16,242 nt of DNA from an uncultured Spirochaetales bacterium (lineage in GTDB: Bacteria > Spirochaetota > Spirochaetia > Sphaerochaetales > Sphaerochaetaceae), in the NCBI GenBank assembly GCA_934247875.1, contig CAKQJZ010000047.1:1-16242 (forward strand), in the 5' to 3' direction. Below the pieces are notes generated by a model that worked only from the letters and a program-made list of their open reading frames with translations, searched no databases and was not told the origin of the DNA. Both the position numbers and the translations under genes were made by a program. This document shows positions 6,427 through 13,294 of this stretch, in pieces; the first letter of the stretch is position 1; every line of letters starts with the position of its first letter.

Positions 6427-6804
6427 ATGATACTAAAAGATGATACTCATTTCATGCTGCTTATAGCTTTGACGCTGGCAAAGAAAAGCAATGGAGATTC
6501 TTCATTTGTTCCATCATCAGAGCTTAGCTTGGATGGAATGATAGAGCAAAGAAAGATAAAAACTATTTTGAGACCACTTGTGAAGGCAGGCATACTTGAG
6601 GGTAGATGCGGACGTCGTGGTGGCTATCGGTTTTTACGCGCTCCTGAAAGCGTAACAGTCAGTGAGCTATTTCGCGCAGCTTATATGTATGCTCCAGCAT
6701 CAAAATCATCTGTAAAACTTCATCTTATATTTGATGATATCGAAAAGAGTCTGCTTGAGTTCTTTGTAGATGTTCCTTTGCTGAAAGCGGCTGGGCTATG
6801 TTGA
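6427..6804 (+). CDS. Rrf2-like transcriptional regulator without Fe-S cysteines
   Basis: A small DNA-binding protein of 125 residues. The N-terminal winged helix ends with the Rrf2 hallmark: IKTILRPLVKAGILEGRCGRRGGY (residues 44-67) and then LRAPESVTVSELFRA, which matches the usual LxxAGLVxSxRGxxGGYxLxRxPxxITxxDI pattern. In IscR and NsrR an [Fe-S] cluster is held by three cysteines downstream. Here that region has none: the only cysteines are C61 in the wing and the C-terminal residue. The protein is also shorter than typical members (about 140-160). Its sensing mechanism must therefore differ, or it has lost sensing. ATG 6427 is chosen for its GGGGG site; in-frame ATGs at 6406 and 6409 would add seven or six residues. 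The divergent nitroreductase is a plausible target. Confidence 0.7.
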   Translation: MILKDDTHFMLLIALTLAKKSNGDSSFVPSSELSLDGMIEQRKIKTILRPLVKAGILEGRCGRRGGYRFLRAPESVTVSELFRAAYMYAPASKSSVKLHLIFDDIEKSLLEFFVDVPLLKAAGLC

Positions 6805-6829
6805 CATAAAATAAAATGAGAACTATTCT
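6801..6829 (+). promoter_or_regulatory. Consensus promoter of zur-znu operon
   Basis: TTGACA (6801-6806) is a perfect -35, followed after exactly 17 bases by TATTCT (6824-6829). The -35 overlaps the TGA stop of the preceding gene. The expected start is near 6836, three bases before the zur ATG, so the operon message has almost no leader; no Shine-Dalgarno sequence is present. Confidence 0.75.
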
Positions 6830-6835
6830 CATTTT
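6813..6835. promoter_or_regulatory. Zur/Fur-type operator
   Basis: AAAATGAGAA (6813-6822) and its exact reverse complement TTCTCATTTT (6826-6835) flank a 3-base centre. The inner 15 bases have the TGAGAAN3TTCTCA form expected of Fur-family boxes. The repeat covers the -10 and half the spacer of the promoter, so a bound repressor would block RNA polymerase. Confidence 0.8.
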
Positions 6836-6838
6836 CAT

Positions 6839-7216
6839 ATGTCATATTCCACTATACACAAAAAAGAGCTACTAGAGTTCTTCAAACATAATAAAGAGAA
6901 TGTCTTCTCTGCAGATGATGTTTGCGCTTCTTTGCCTAATATTCCTCAAAGCACGCTATATAGATTGCTTTCAAAGCTTGTTGAAGAAGGGGAAGTTGAG
7001 AAGATAGCAAATGGAGAGAGAAGAGTATGCTATCGCTACTCTGATCCGCTCTCTTGTCCTCATCATCTGCATCTTCATTGCTCTAAATGCGGACGCTTAG
7101 AGCATTTATCAGAAGAAGAGAGTGAACGCCTTATCGATATCTTTCAGCGTGAGACAGACTTCAAAGTAAATGTATCAAGCACAGTCGAAGGCATATGCAA
7201 AAGGTGTCAGAAATGA
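6839..7216 (+). CDS. zur: Fur-family metalloregulator, probably zinc-sensing Zur
   Basis: This 125-residue protein should repress its own operon when loaded with zinc. The N-terminal winged helix includes the recognition helix PQSTLYRLLSKL (36-47). The metal-binding dimerisation domain has the Fur hallmark HHLHLHCSKCG (75-85; C81 and C84) and a C-terminal CKRC (120-123), which together form the structural zinc site. The sensing identity cannot be read from residues alone; Zur is inferred because the gene heads a znuABC-type operon. Fur or PerR roles are less likely. The ATG at 6839 lacks a ribosome site and lies about 3 bases after the predicted transcript start. Its stop overlaps the next ATG (ATGA). 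Confidence 0.85.
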   Translation: MSYSTIHKKELLEFFKHNKENVFSADDVCASLPNIPQSTLYRLLSKLVEEGEVEKIANGERRVCYRYSDPLSCPHHLHLHCSKCGRLEHLSEEESERLIDIFQRETDFKVNVSSTVEGICKRCQK

Positions 7217-8130
7217 AGAAGCTACTACCATTGCTATTGCTAATCATTTTATTAGCTGGATGCGCAAAGAGCGATAACACTAAGAGCGATAAACTCCAGA
7301 TAGTCGCAATCGATTTCCCGTCATATGATGCTGCTAGATTTTTGCTACGTGATGAAGCTGAGCTCTCTTTATTGCTTCCGCCAGGCTCTGATATGCATCA
7401 CTATGATCCAACACCGAAAGATATGATAAAAGTAGCAAATGCTGATTTGGTTATCTTCACAGGTGGAGAGTCTGATGAGTGGGTATATAGAATCTTGGAA
7501 AGTACTGAATCTGAGTCTTATTTCACTTTGATTTCTGCTGTTGAGCTTCTTAATGAAGAGCACGTTGAAGGAATGGAACTAGAAGAGGAAGAAGAGGGCG
7601 AAGAGATTGATGAGCATGTTTGGACAAGTCCAATTAATGAGATATCGATACTATCTTCTCTTTCAGACAAACTGACTCTTCTTACTGGAGATGATGTATA
7701 TAAAGAACGCTTTGAAGTGATAGAAGAAGAGCTAAGAGCACTTGATGAAGAGTTCAGAGCTATAGTCGATAAAGCTACGCTTAAGACGCTTATATTCGCA
7801 TCTCGATTCCCGCTTCGATACTTTTTTGAAGAGTATGGTCTCAAGTACTATGCAGCCTTTCCTGGGTGCGCAGAAGAGAGTGAGCCTAGTGCTAAGACTG
7901 TTGCCTTCTTAATTGATAAAGCCAAAGAGCTTGATGTTCCTTTGGTTCTTAATATAGAGCTCTCTTCGTCATTAATAGCCAATACTATAGCAAGGGAAGC
8001 TGGTGTTAAAGTCAGGACTTTCAATTCTATTCATAACGTAACACCTGAAGAGTTCAATAGAGGCGAGAACTATATAACGCTAATGCGTCAGAATGCAGTC
8101 GTTCTGAAGGAGGCACTCCGTGTTGATTAA
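7213..8130 (+). CDS. znuA: Zinc ABC transporter substrate-binding lipoprotein (ZnuA/AdcA-like)
   Basis: An extracytoplasmic lipoprotein of 305 residues that captures zinc (possibly manganese) and delivers it to the permease. The signal peptide has the lipobox LLAGC with lipidated Cys17. It belongs to the cluster A-I metal-binding proteins: the first ligand lies in MHHYDPTP (H62 or H63), and the second is H135 in DEHVWTSP. An acidic loop (about 115-134, nearly all Glu, one His) occupies the place of the His-rich zinc-handling loop of ZnuA. The usual third ligand region reads FASRFPLRYF without the canonical His, and the fourth region reads FNSIHNVTPEEF. The RFPxRYF and YYAAFPGC segments match a clostridial-type branch. 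ATG 7213 overlaps the zur stop and has AAGGTG at 7201-7206; an in-frame ATG at 7195 would spoil the signal peptide. Confidence 0.88.
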   Translation: MKKLLPLLLLIILLAGCAKSDNTKSDKLQIVAIDFPSYDAARFLLRDEAELSLLLPPGSDMHHYDPTPKDMIKVANADLVIFTGGESDEWVYRILESTESESYFTLISAVELLNEEHVEGMELEEEEEGEEIDEHVWTSPINEISILSSLSDKLTLLTGDDVYKERFEVIEEELRALDEEFRAIVDKATLKTLIFASRFPLRYFFEEYGLKYYAAFPGCAEESEPSAKTVAFLIDKAKELDVPLVLNIELSSSLIANTIAREAGVKVRTFNSIHNVTPEEFNRGENYITLMRQNAVVLKEALRVD

Positions 8131-8830
8131 TGCGCATGATATTTCTCTTGGCTATGAAGGAGAGTCAATTCTTGATCATCTATCATTCTCTGTCCTAGAG
8201 AGTGATTATCTATGCATAGTCGGAGAGAACGGCTCAGGGAAATCCACACTCGTAAAGACCATTCTAGGTCTTATCGAGCCTATTAAAGGAAAGGTTGAAT
8301 ATGGTGATGGCTTAAAGCGCTCAGAGATTGGGTATCTTCCACAAAAAAGTGCTATACAGCGTGATTTTCCATCTTCTGTTATGGAAGTTGTGCTTTCTGG
8401 AACATTGAATCGCCACAAAAGACTCTTTGGATATTCAAAAGAAGAGAAGGCTAAAGCTGAGTCTATCCTTACTCGTCTTGGCATGGATAAATATATTAAA
8501 GCATCTTACCAAGAGCTATCTGGAGGTCAGCAGCAGCGTGTGCTTCTATCCCGCGCGCTCATGGCAACTGAGAAAGTTCTACTGCTTGATGAGCCTGTAA
8601 CTGGACTTGATGTCAAAGCTACAAGTGAGCTTTATGGGCTTTTGCGTGAGCTCAATGCTAACGGCACGTCGCTTATTATGGTCACTCATGATATCCATCC
8701 AGCGCTCAATGACGCAAAGACTATTTTGCACTTAGCAGAGGGTAGCTATTTCTTCGGAACCAAAGAAGAATATTTTACTTCAGCTTTTGGAAAGGAATTT
8801 TTGGAAGAGGCAGGGCATGATCATGATTAG
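8120..8830 (+). CDS. znuC: Zinc/metal ABC transporter ATP-binding protein
   Basis: This is the cytoplasmic ATPase that powers metal import, 236 residues long. Walker A is GENGSGKS (35-42), followed by the Q-loop region YLPQKS, the ABC signature LSGGQQQR, Walker B VLLLDEP, and the switch histidine in MVTHD. The protein ends in GHDHD, a small His/Asp tail that might contact metal. GTG 8120 is the start because AAGGAGG (8107-8113) lies six bases upstream. It overlaps the end of the binding-protein gene by 11 bases, so translation is coupled. The next gene starts inside its last codons. Confidence 0.92.
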   Translation: MLINAHDISLGYEGESILDHLSFSVLESDYLCIVGENGSGKSTLVKTILGLIEPIKGKVEYGDGLKRSEIGYLPQKSAIQRDFPSSVMEVVLSGTLNRHKRLFGYSKEEKAKAESILTRLGMDKYIKASYQELSGGQQQRVLLSRALMATEKVLLLDEPVTGLDVKATSELYGLLRELNANGTSLIMVTHDIHPALNDAKTILHLAEGSYFFGTKEEYFTSAFGKEFLEEAGHDHD

Positions 8831-9638
8831 TGAAATTCTTTCGTATCCTTTTCTTATGAGAGCCTTCTTTACAGGCCTCTTAGTCTCATTGACTGCGTCT
8901 CTTATCGGAGTCTCATTAACACTTAGGCGCTATGCGATGATTGGCGATGGCTTATCGCATGTAGGCTTCGGCTCTCTTGGAGTTGCTGCGCTTTTGTCTA
9001 TAGCGCCTATGGCACTGACTGTACCAACTGTCGTTATTGCATCTATAGTGCTCCTTCTGATTTCTGAGAGAAAGAAAGATGGGGGAGATAGCGCTATTGC
9101 GCTTATCTCATCATCTGCTTTAGCAATTGGTGTAATAGCTGTATCTATGGGTGGCGTGAATACAGATCTCAATTCATTCTTATTTGGCTCTATTCTTTCA
9201 GTTTCTAAAAGCGATGCGCTTCTCTCTGTTGTTTTATCTATAGTTGCACTGTTTTCTTATGTAGTCTTCTACCATCAGATTTATGCAACTACATTCGATC
9301 CTGTATTTAGCAAAGCAACTGGAATAAAAGTTGAGCGCTATACACTGCTGCTCTCTATCCTTACAGCGCTATCTGTAGTTATAGGAATGCGTATATTAGG
9401 CTCTCTCTTGATTTCTGCAATAATAATATTCCCAGCAATAATTGCGATAAAGCTTGCTAAGACATATAAGAGAGTGACTATAGTATCTGCAATTGAATCG
9501 CTTATTGCATTCACGCTAGGCTTCATTATCTCATATGCGCTCTCACTCCCAACTGGAGCAAGCATCGTAGTGACTCATTTAGCGCTATTGCTTATAGCTA
9601 TGGCAGTTAAGGCAATTCAGAATCGGTTTCGTTCGTAA
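8817..9638 (+). CDS. znuB: Zinc/metal ABC transporter permease (ABC-3 family)
   Basis: This is the integral membrane channel of the zinc importer, about 273 residues, with roughly eight hydrophobic helices. Family features include LRRYAMIGDGLSHVGFGSLG (the segment that contacts the ATPase), LFGSILSVSKSDAL, and the late GMRILGSLLISAIIIFPA helix. ATG 8817 has GAGG six bases upstream; ATG 8823, two codons later, is an equal alternative. It overlaps the ATPase gene by 14 bases. It is the last gene of the zur operon: the next gene follows 96 bases later with its own promoter. No clear terminator follows; a GCAAATT/AATTTGC inverted repeat (9639-9645 and 9662-9668) lacks a T-run. Confidence 0.9.
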   Translation: MIMISEILSYPFLMRAFFTGLLVSLTASLIGVSLTLRRYAMIGDGLSHVGFGSLGVAALLSIAPMALTVPTVVIASIVLLLISERKKDGGDSAIALISSSALAIGVIAVSMGGVNTDLNSFLFGSILSVSKSDALLSVVLSIVALFSYVVFYHQIYATTFDPVFSKATGIKVERYTLLLSILTALSVVIGMRILGSLLISAIIIFPAIIAIKLAKTYKRVTIVSAIESLIAFTLGFIISYALSLPTGASIVVTHLALLLIAMAVKAIQNRFRS

Positions 9639-9655
9639 GCAAATTTTCGTTAAAA

Positions 9656-9668
9656 TGCAACAATTTGC
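9656..9668 (+). repeat. 13-bp direct repeat, copy 1
   Basis: TGCAACAATTTGC here recurs exactly at 10439-10451, so one copy lies on each side of the mgtC-like gene. Here it also forms the right arm of a loose inverted repeat with 9639-9645. Confidence 0.5.
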
Positions 9669-9680
9669 GAGTTAAAGCTC

Positions 9681-9708
9681 TTGAGTTTATCATAAAGAAG
9701 TTTATACT
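9681..9708 (+). promoter_or_regulatory. Putative promoter of mgtC-like gene
   Basis: TTGAGT (9681-9686) and TATACT (9703-9708) are 16 bases apart. The start near 9715 gives a 20-base leader carrying the GGAGG site at 9724-9728. Confidence 0.55.
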
Positions 9709-9734
9709 AGTCACTCATATTGTGGAGGTCAAAG

Positions 9735-10433
9735 ATGGATTTCAGTGGTATTTGGAGTTCACTATATATCGATTTAGAGTATATTCTGCGCTTGATTCTT
9801 GCAGCTGTATGTGGCGCTTTAGTAGGCCTAGAGCGTGAGAAAAGACAGAAAAGTGCAGGTCTCAGAACTCATATTATCGTTGCTATGGCATCCGCTCTTA
9901 TGATGATTGTATCTAAGTATGGCTTCTATGATGTACTTGATGCTGGCTTAAAAGCAGACCCTTCTCGAGTAGCTGCTGGTGTTGTTACAGCTATCGGTTT
10001 CTTAGGTGGTGGTGTTATCTTCATCAGAAAGGATAATGCTGTTGGTCTGACTACTGCAGCTGGCCTTTGGGCAACTGTAGGTCTTGGCATAACTATCGGT
10101 GCTGGCATGTATATCACAGGTGTTGCTTGTACTCTTCTTATGCTTCTAATCCAGACAGTCATGCACTCTCATCATATGAAGATGTTCAGCCAGACAGTTG
10201 GCCAGATATCTGTCAATATCACAAAGCACCATCTCACAGTTGAAGAGCTGAAAGCAGGACTTGAGAAAGATTTCATCTCAATTCGAAATATGTCTCTTAA
10301 AAAGACAGATAACGACGAGGTAATATTCTCTGCAACTGTATCACTTTCAAAGAAGTATCCTCTCTCTGATCTGATCAATGAATTCAACAATCAAGGTATA
10401 TTCGATTCCTTCGAAATTTATACATTGACTTAA
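9735..10433 (+). CDS. MgtC/SapB family membrane protein
   Basis: An inner-membrane protein of 232 residues. The N-terminal MgtC domain (about 15-145) has the signature GALVGLEREKRQKSAGLRTH and the later GFLGGGVIF and GLTTAAGLWATVGLGI segments, with four to five membrane helices. The C-terminal part (about 155-232) is soluble and ACT-like. MgtC proteins are linked to growth at low magnesium and to virulence in pathogens, where they modulate other transporters or ATP synthase; many free-living bacteria carry members of unclear role, so no virulence function should be assumed. ATG 9735 is chosen because GGAGG lies just upstream and the family starts near here. It is expressed alone, with its own promoter and terminator. 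Confidence 0.88.
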   Translation: MDFSGIWSSLYIDLEYILRLILAAVCGALVGLEREKRQKSAGLRTHIIVAMASALMMIVSKYGFYDVLDAGLKADPSRVAAGVVTAIGFLGGGVIFIRKDNAVGLTTAAGLWATVGLGITIGAGMYITGVACTLLMLLIQTVMHSHHMKMFSQTVGQISVNITKHHLTVEELKAGLEKDFISIRNMSLKKTDNDEVIFSATVSLSKKYPLSDLINEFNNQGIFDSFEIYTLT

Positions 10434-10437
10434 AAAA

Positions 10438-10457
10438 TTGCAACAATTTGCAACAAA
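10438..10457 (+). repeat. Tandem 10-bp repeat including copy 2 of the 13-bp repeat
   Basis: TTGCAACAAT (10438-10447) is followed directly by TTGCAACAAA (10448-10457). The first part includes the second copy of TGCAACAATTTGC (10439-10451) found before mgtC. Confidence 0.5.
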
Positions 10458-10510
10458 GGCATATTTTCTTTACTATATCTAAATTTAGTAGAGCAAAATT
10501 TGCCTTTTTT
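10455..10510 (+). terminator. Long hairpin terminator after mgtC-like gene
   Basis: AAAGGCA (10455-10461) pairs with TGCCTTT, which runs into a T-tract (10501-10510). The intervening bases extend the stem imperfectly (TTTT with AAAA, ACTA with TAGT). This looks like a Rho-independent terminator separating mgtC from the peptide operon. Confidence 0.7.
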
Positions 10511-10553
10511 AACATTTAAGTAACACAAAATTAACGTAAACTTAATAAATTTC

Positions 10554-10582
10554 TTTACGAACTGGTTCCTCCAATTTAAGAT
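10554..10582 (+). promoter_or_regulatory. Candidate promoter of peptide transporter operon
   Basis: TTTACG (10554-10559) and TAAGAT (10577-10582) are 17 bases apart. The start near 10589 would give a 35-base leader beginning with the small hairpin ATTGG/CCAAT (10590-10604). A weaker alternative further upstream is TTTAAG (10515) with TAAACT (10537). The choice matters because only the upstream one would include the anti-Shine-Dalgarno sequence. Confidence 0.35.
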
Positions 10583-10620
10583 TAAGTGTATTGGTTAATC
10601 CAATTCTCATAGTGGAGGAA
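10566..10620 (+). promoter_or_regulatory. Possible ribosome-site-sequestering leader structure
   Basis: TTCCTCCA (10566-10573) is the exact reverse complement of TGGAGGAA (10613-10620), the ribosome site of the binding-protein gene. Two further G-U pairs can extend the stem outwards. An inner hairpin (10590-10604) closes the loop. It can form only if transcription begins upstream of 10566. Confidence 0.35.
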
Positions 10621-10623
10621 TTT

Positions 10624-12285
10624 ATGAAAAAAGCACTTTCAATAGTCCTGATTGTGACATTAGTCATGTCTAGCCTATTAATGAGCTGCTCAAAATCCAG
10701 CTCATCAGCTTCTACGTCTACATCTACATCATCTTCTCCAGCTCCTGCTGCTCCTGCAGTAACAGAGACAGCTGGTACATCAACTGCATCTGGCAACGTT
10801 ATGTCAGCTGAAGTTAAAGAGGGCGTTAAGTATAAAGACACAGTAACTATCGGTATTGCAAACGATGTTAACAACCTTGATCCTCAGGGTTCTAACACAG
10901 ATGCTAACATGATGGTTTTCTATCTGACTCACGAGCGCTTAGTTAACATAGATCCTGAAACTAATACAGTTATCCCAGCTCTTGCTACTAGCTGGACTGT
11001 TTCTGATGATGGCTGTGTATATGACTTCACACTTGCAGACGGTGTAACATTCACAGATGGTACTCCACTCACAGCAGAAGATGTTAAGTATACATATGAC
11101 AGAGCAAAGACTTCTTCATTTGCTATGCAGAAAGTAGCAGACGTTGTTTCAACAGATGTTATCGATCCAACTCATGTAAGAGTAACTCTTTCAAAGGCTA
11201 ACCAGGATTGGCTGACACTCATGGCTCATGGTGGTATGTCTATTCTCTCTAAGGCTGCTTGCGAAAAGGATAGCGTAAATGGTCCTAGAATGGGTTCTGG
11301 TATGTTCGCACTCCAGGAATGGGTTCCAGGTTCTCATTGCTCATTTGTTCGCTATGACAACTACAGAGATGGCGCAGCTCCTACAAAGAAAATCATCCTC
11401 AAGCTCTATAAAGAAGCTTCAACTCGTTTGATTGCTCTCCAGACAGGTGAGATTGATGTTTGTATCGACCCATCAACAACAGACCTTGATAGAATCAAGA
11501 GCGATGCTAAGCTCGACTTGATCCAGACTCCAAACGTTGTAATGCTCTATATGCCAATGCAGATGGAGAAGAAGGGCCTCGATAACGTACACGTTAGAAG
11601 AGCTCTTGCTTATGCAATGGATAAGGAATCTATCGTATATGCAGCATATGATGGTCTTGCTATTGTTCACAATAACTATATCAACCGTGGTCAGTTCGGT
11701 CTTAATCCTAATATCCATGTTTATGAGTACGATCTCGACAAGGCTAAAGAAGAGCTTGCTCTCTCTGGCTACAAGCCTGGTCAGCTCACATTCCATATCA
11801 TGGTCGATAAGGAATTCAAGAAGACTGCAGCTCTCATCTTCCAGAACAGCTGTGCACAGATTGGCATCAACATCGTACTCGAAGAGATGGAAACAGCTGC
11901 TCTTAAGGGTAAGCTCAATGATGCAGCTCTCGATTATGAGTTAGCTCTATACCAGTTCACAGATGACCTTGGCACAGACTACACACTCAGAAACCAGCAT
12001 GGATCAACATTGCAGGCTGATGGAACTCTCAAGAAGAATGGTTCTAACAGATGTAACATGAAGGACGCAGCATTCAACTCACTTCTTGACGAAGCTCTTG
12101 TTGAAACAGATCCTACAACACGTCTACATGACTACTATGCAATCGAAGATTACCTTGATGAGATCTGCCCAATTGTTCCTATTTGTACTTCATATATCAA
12201 CATTGGTGCTAAGAAGGGTCTCGTAGGCGCTATCTGGAAGCCAGATGCAAAGCATGACTTCAGATACATTGCTCTTGCTGAGTAA
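10624..12285 (+). CDS. Peptide ABC transporter substrate-binding lipoprotein (SBP family 5)
   Basis: An extracytoplasmic receptor of 553 residues for dipeptides or oligopeptides. It has a lipoprotein signal peptide ending in SSLLMSC. A low-complexity Ser/Thr/Ala/Pro tether of about 35 residues follows, then the family 5 domain: TVTIGIANDVNNLDPQ, the PALATSWTVSDDGCVYDFTLADGVTFTDGTPLTAEDV block, VRRALAYAMDKESIV, and a C-terminal region. The length is usual for DppA/OppA. Family 5 also includes nickel, sugar-oligomer and opine receptors, so the exact ligand is not certain. The start is well fixed by GGAGGAA and a proper signal peptide. It is first in a five-gene operon; codon use looks biased, consistent with high expression. 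Confidence 0.92.
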   Translation: MKKALSIVLIVTLVMSSLLMSCSKSSSSASTSTSTSSSPAPAAPAVTETAGTSTASGNVMSAEVKEGVKYKDTVTIGIANDVNNLDPQGSNTDANMMVFYLTHERLVNIDPETNTVIPALATSWTVSDDGCVYDFTLADGVTFTDGTPLTAEDVKYTYDRAKTSSFAMQKVADVVSTDVIDPTHVRVTLSKANQDWLTLMAHGGMSILSKAACEKDSVNGPRMGSGMFALQEWVPGSHCSFVRYDNYRDGAAPTKKIILKLYKEASTRLIALQTGEIDVCIDPSTTDLDRIKSDAKLDLIQTPNVVMLYMPMQMEKKGLDNVHVRRALAYAMDKESIVYAAYDGLAIVHNNYINRGQFGLNPNIHVYEYDLDKAKEELALSGYKPGQLTFHIMVDKEFKKTAALIFQNSCAQIGINIVLEEMETAALKGKLNDAALDYELALYQFTDDLGTDYTLRNQHGSTLQADGTLKKNGSNRCNMKDAAFNSLLDEALVETDPTTRLHDYYAIEDYLDEICPIVPICTSYINIGAKKGLVGAIWKPDAKHDFRYIALAE

Positions 12286-12309
12286 TCTTTTAACAGGTAA
12301 ATAATTAGC

Positions 12310-12339
12310 AGGGTACAGAGCTCTTCTGTACCCTCTTTT
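12310..12339 (+). terminator. Hairpin between binding-protein and permease genes
   Basis: AGGGTACAGA (12310-12319) pairs perfectly with TCTGTACCCT (12325-12334) around a 5-base loop, followed by CTTTTG. The T-run is short, so it is probably a partial terminator or a block to 3' exonucleases that raises the level of the binding-protein message over that of the membrane genes. Confidence 0.7.
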
Positions 12340-12356
12340 GAGAAAGTGGAGAAATT

Positions 12357-13286
12357 ATGCATAGATATATTATCAAAAGACTTCTTATGCTTATTCCTGT
12401 TCTTTTGGGTGTTGCATTCATTATTTTCGCAATCATGAATGTAGCTGAAGGCGATCCTGTTTATCAGGTTGCTGGACCAGACGCAACAGAAGAGCAGCTA
12501 GAAGCTCTTAGAGAAGAGATGGGTCTCAATGGATCCCTCGTTGAACGATATTTCCGTTATATCGGAAAACTATTGACTGGAAACTTAGGCATCTCGTATG
12601 TAAGTAAGCTCGATGTAATGGAGCTTTATTTGCAGCGTCTGCCAAATACTCTTAAGCTTGCATCCCTTGCAATGTTTGTAGCTGTAATAATATCTGTACC
12701 GCTTGGTATAGTTGCAGCAGTAAACCAGAACTCATGGAAAGATACACTTGCTATGATTCTGGCTCTTTTAGGTCTATCTATGCCTAACTTCTGGCTTGGG
12801 CTTCTTCTTATGCTTCTATTCTCTCTGAAGCTTGGATGGTTCCCAAGTGGTGGTGCAGAAGGATTTAGAAGCGTTGTTCTTCCTGCTGTTACTGTAGGAG
12901 TAGGCCTTGCAGCGCTGCTTACTAGAACAACCAGATCTTCTATGCTCGACGTACTCAGACAGGATTATCTGAGAACTGCTAGAGCTAAAGGCGTTTCAGA
13001 GCATAAGGTTGTATACCATCATGCACTTAGAAATGCATTGATTCCTATCATTACAATCTTCGGTGTACAGTTCTCTAACGTTCTTGGTGGTTCTGTACTA
13101 GCAGAGACTGTATTTGCTTGGCCTGGTGTTGGAAGACTTGTAGTTGATGCTATCGACCAGCGTGATATTCCAACAGTTACTGGTGCTCTTATTATGACTA
13201 CAATGCTTGTTACAGTTGTTAACCTCCTTGTAGATATCATTTATGCCTATGTCGATCCTCGAATCAAGGCACAGTATACAAAGTAG
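12357..13286 (+). CDS. dppB: Peptide ABC transporter permease, DppB type
   Basis: This is the first membrane subunit of the peptide importer, 309 residues with about six helices. The N terminus MHRYIIKRLLMLIPVLLGVAFIIF is typical of the family, followed by the extracytoplasmic EGDP segment, GNLGISY, and the cytoplasmic EAA loop RTARAKGVSEHKVVYHHALRNALIPIIT that docks with the ATPases. GTGGAG lies five bases before the ATG. It follows the hairpin after the binding-protein gene by about 20 bases and is 8 bases from the next gene. Confidence 0.92.
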   Translation: MHRYIIKRLLMLIPVLLGVAFIIFAIMNVAEGDPVYQVAGPDATEEQLEALREEMGLNGSLVERYFRYIGKLLTGNLGISYVSKLDVMELYLQRLPNTLKLASLAMFVAVIISVPLGIVAAVNQNSWKDTLAMILALLGLSMPNFWLGLLLMLLFSLKLGWFPSGGAEGFRSVVLPAVTVGVGLAALLTRTTRSSMLDVLRQDYLRTARAKGVSEHKVVYHHALRNALIPIITIFGVQFSNVLGGSVLAETVFAWPGVGRLVVDAIDQRDIPTVTGALIMTTMLVTVVNLLVDIIYAYVDPRIKAQYTK

Positions 13287-13294
13287 GAGGGGAT

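Noticed and set aside
9671..9694. TAAAGCTC...GAGTTTA hairpin considered as a terminator of the zinc operon
   Set aside because: It has a bulge, an almost absent loop and no T-run, and it overlaps the -35 of the next promoter.
9735..10433. MgtC-like protein taken as a sign of a virulence island
   Set aside because: MgtC/SapB proteins are widespread in harmless bacteria, and no other virulence or mobility gene is present.
10438..10457. Tandem TTGCAACAA units considered as a CRISPR or iteron array
   Set aside because: There are only two short units with no spacers and no replication or Cas genes nearby.
10542..10874. 110-codon minus-strand frame rich in Ala, Val and Asp over the start of the binding-protein gene
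   Set aside because: Its repetitive sequence mirrors the Ser/Thr/Ala tether of the lipoprotein and it has no recognisable domain.
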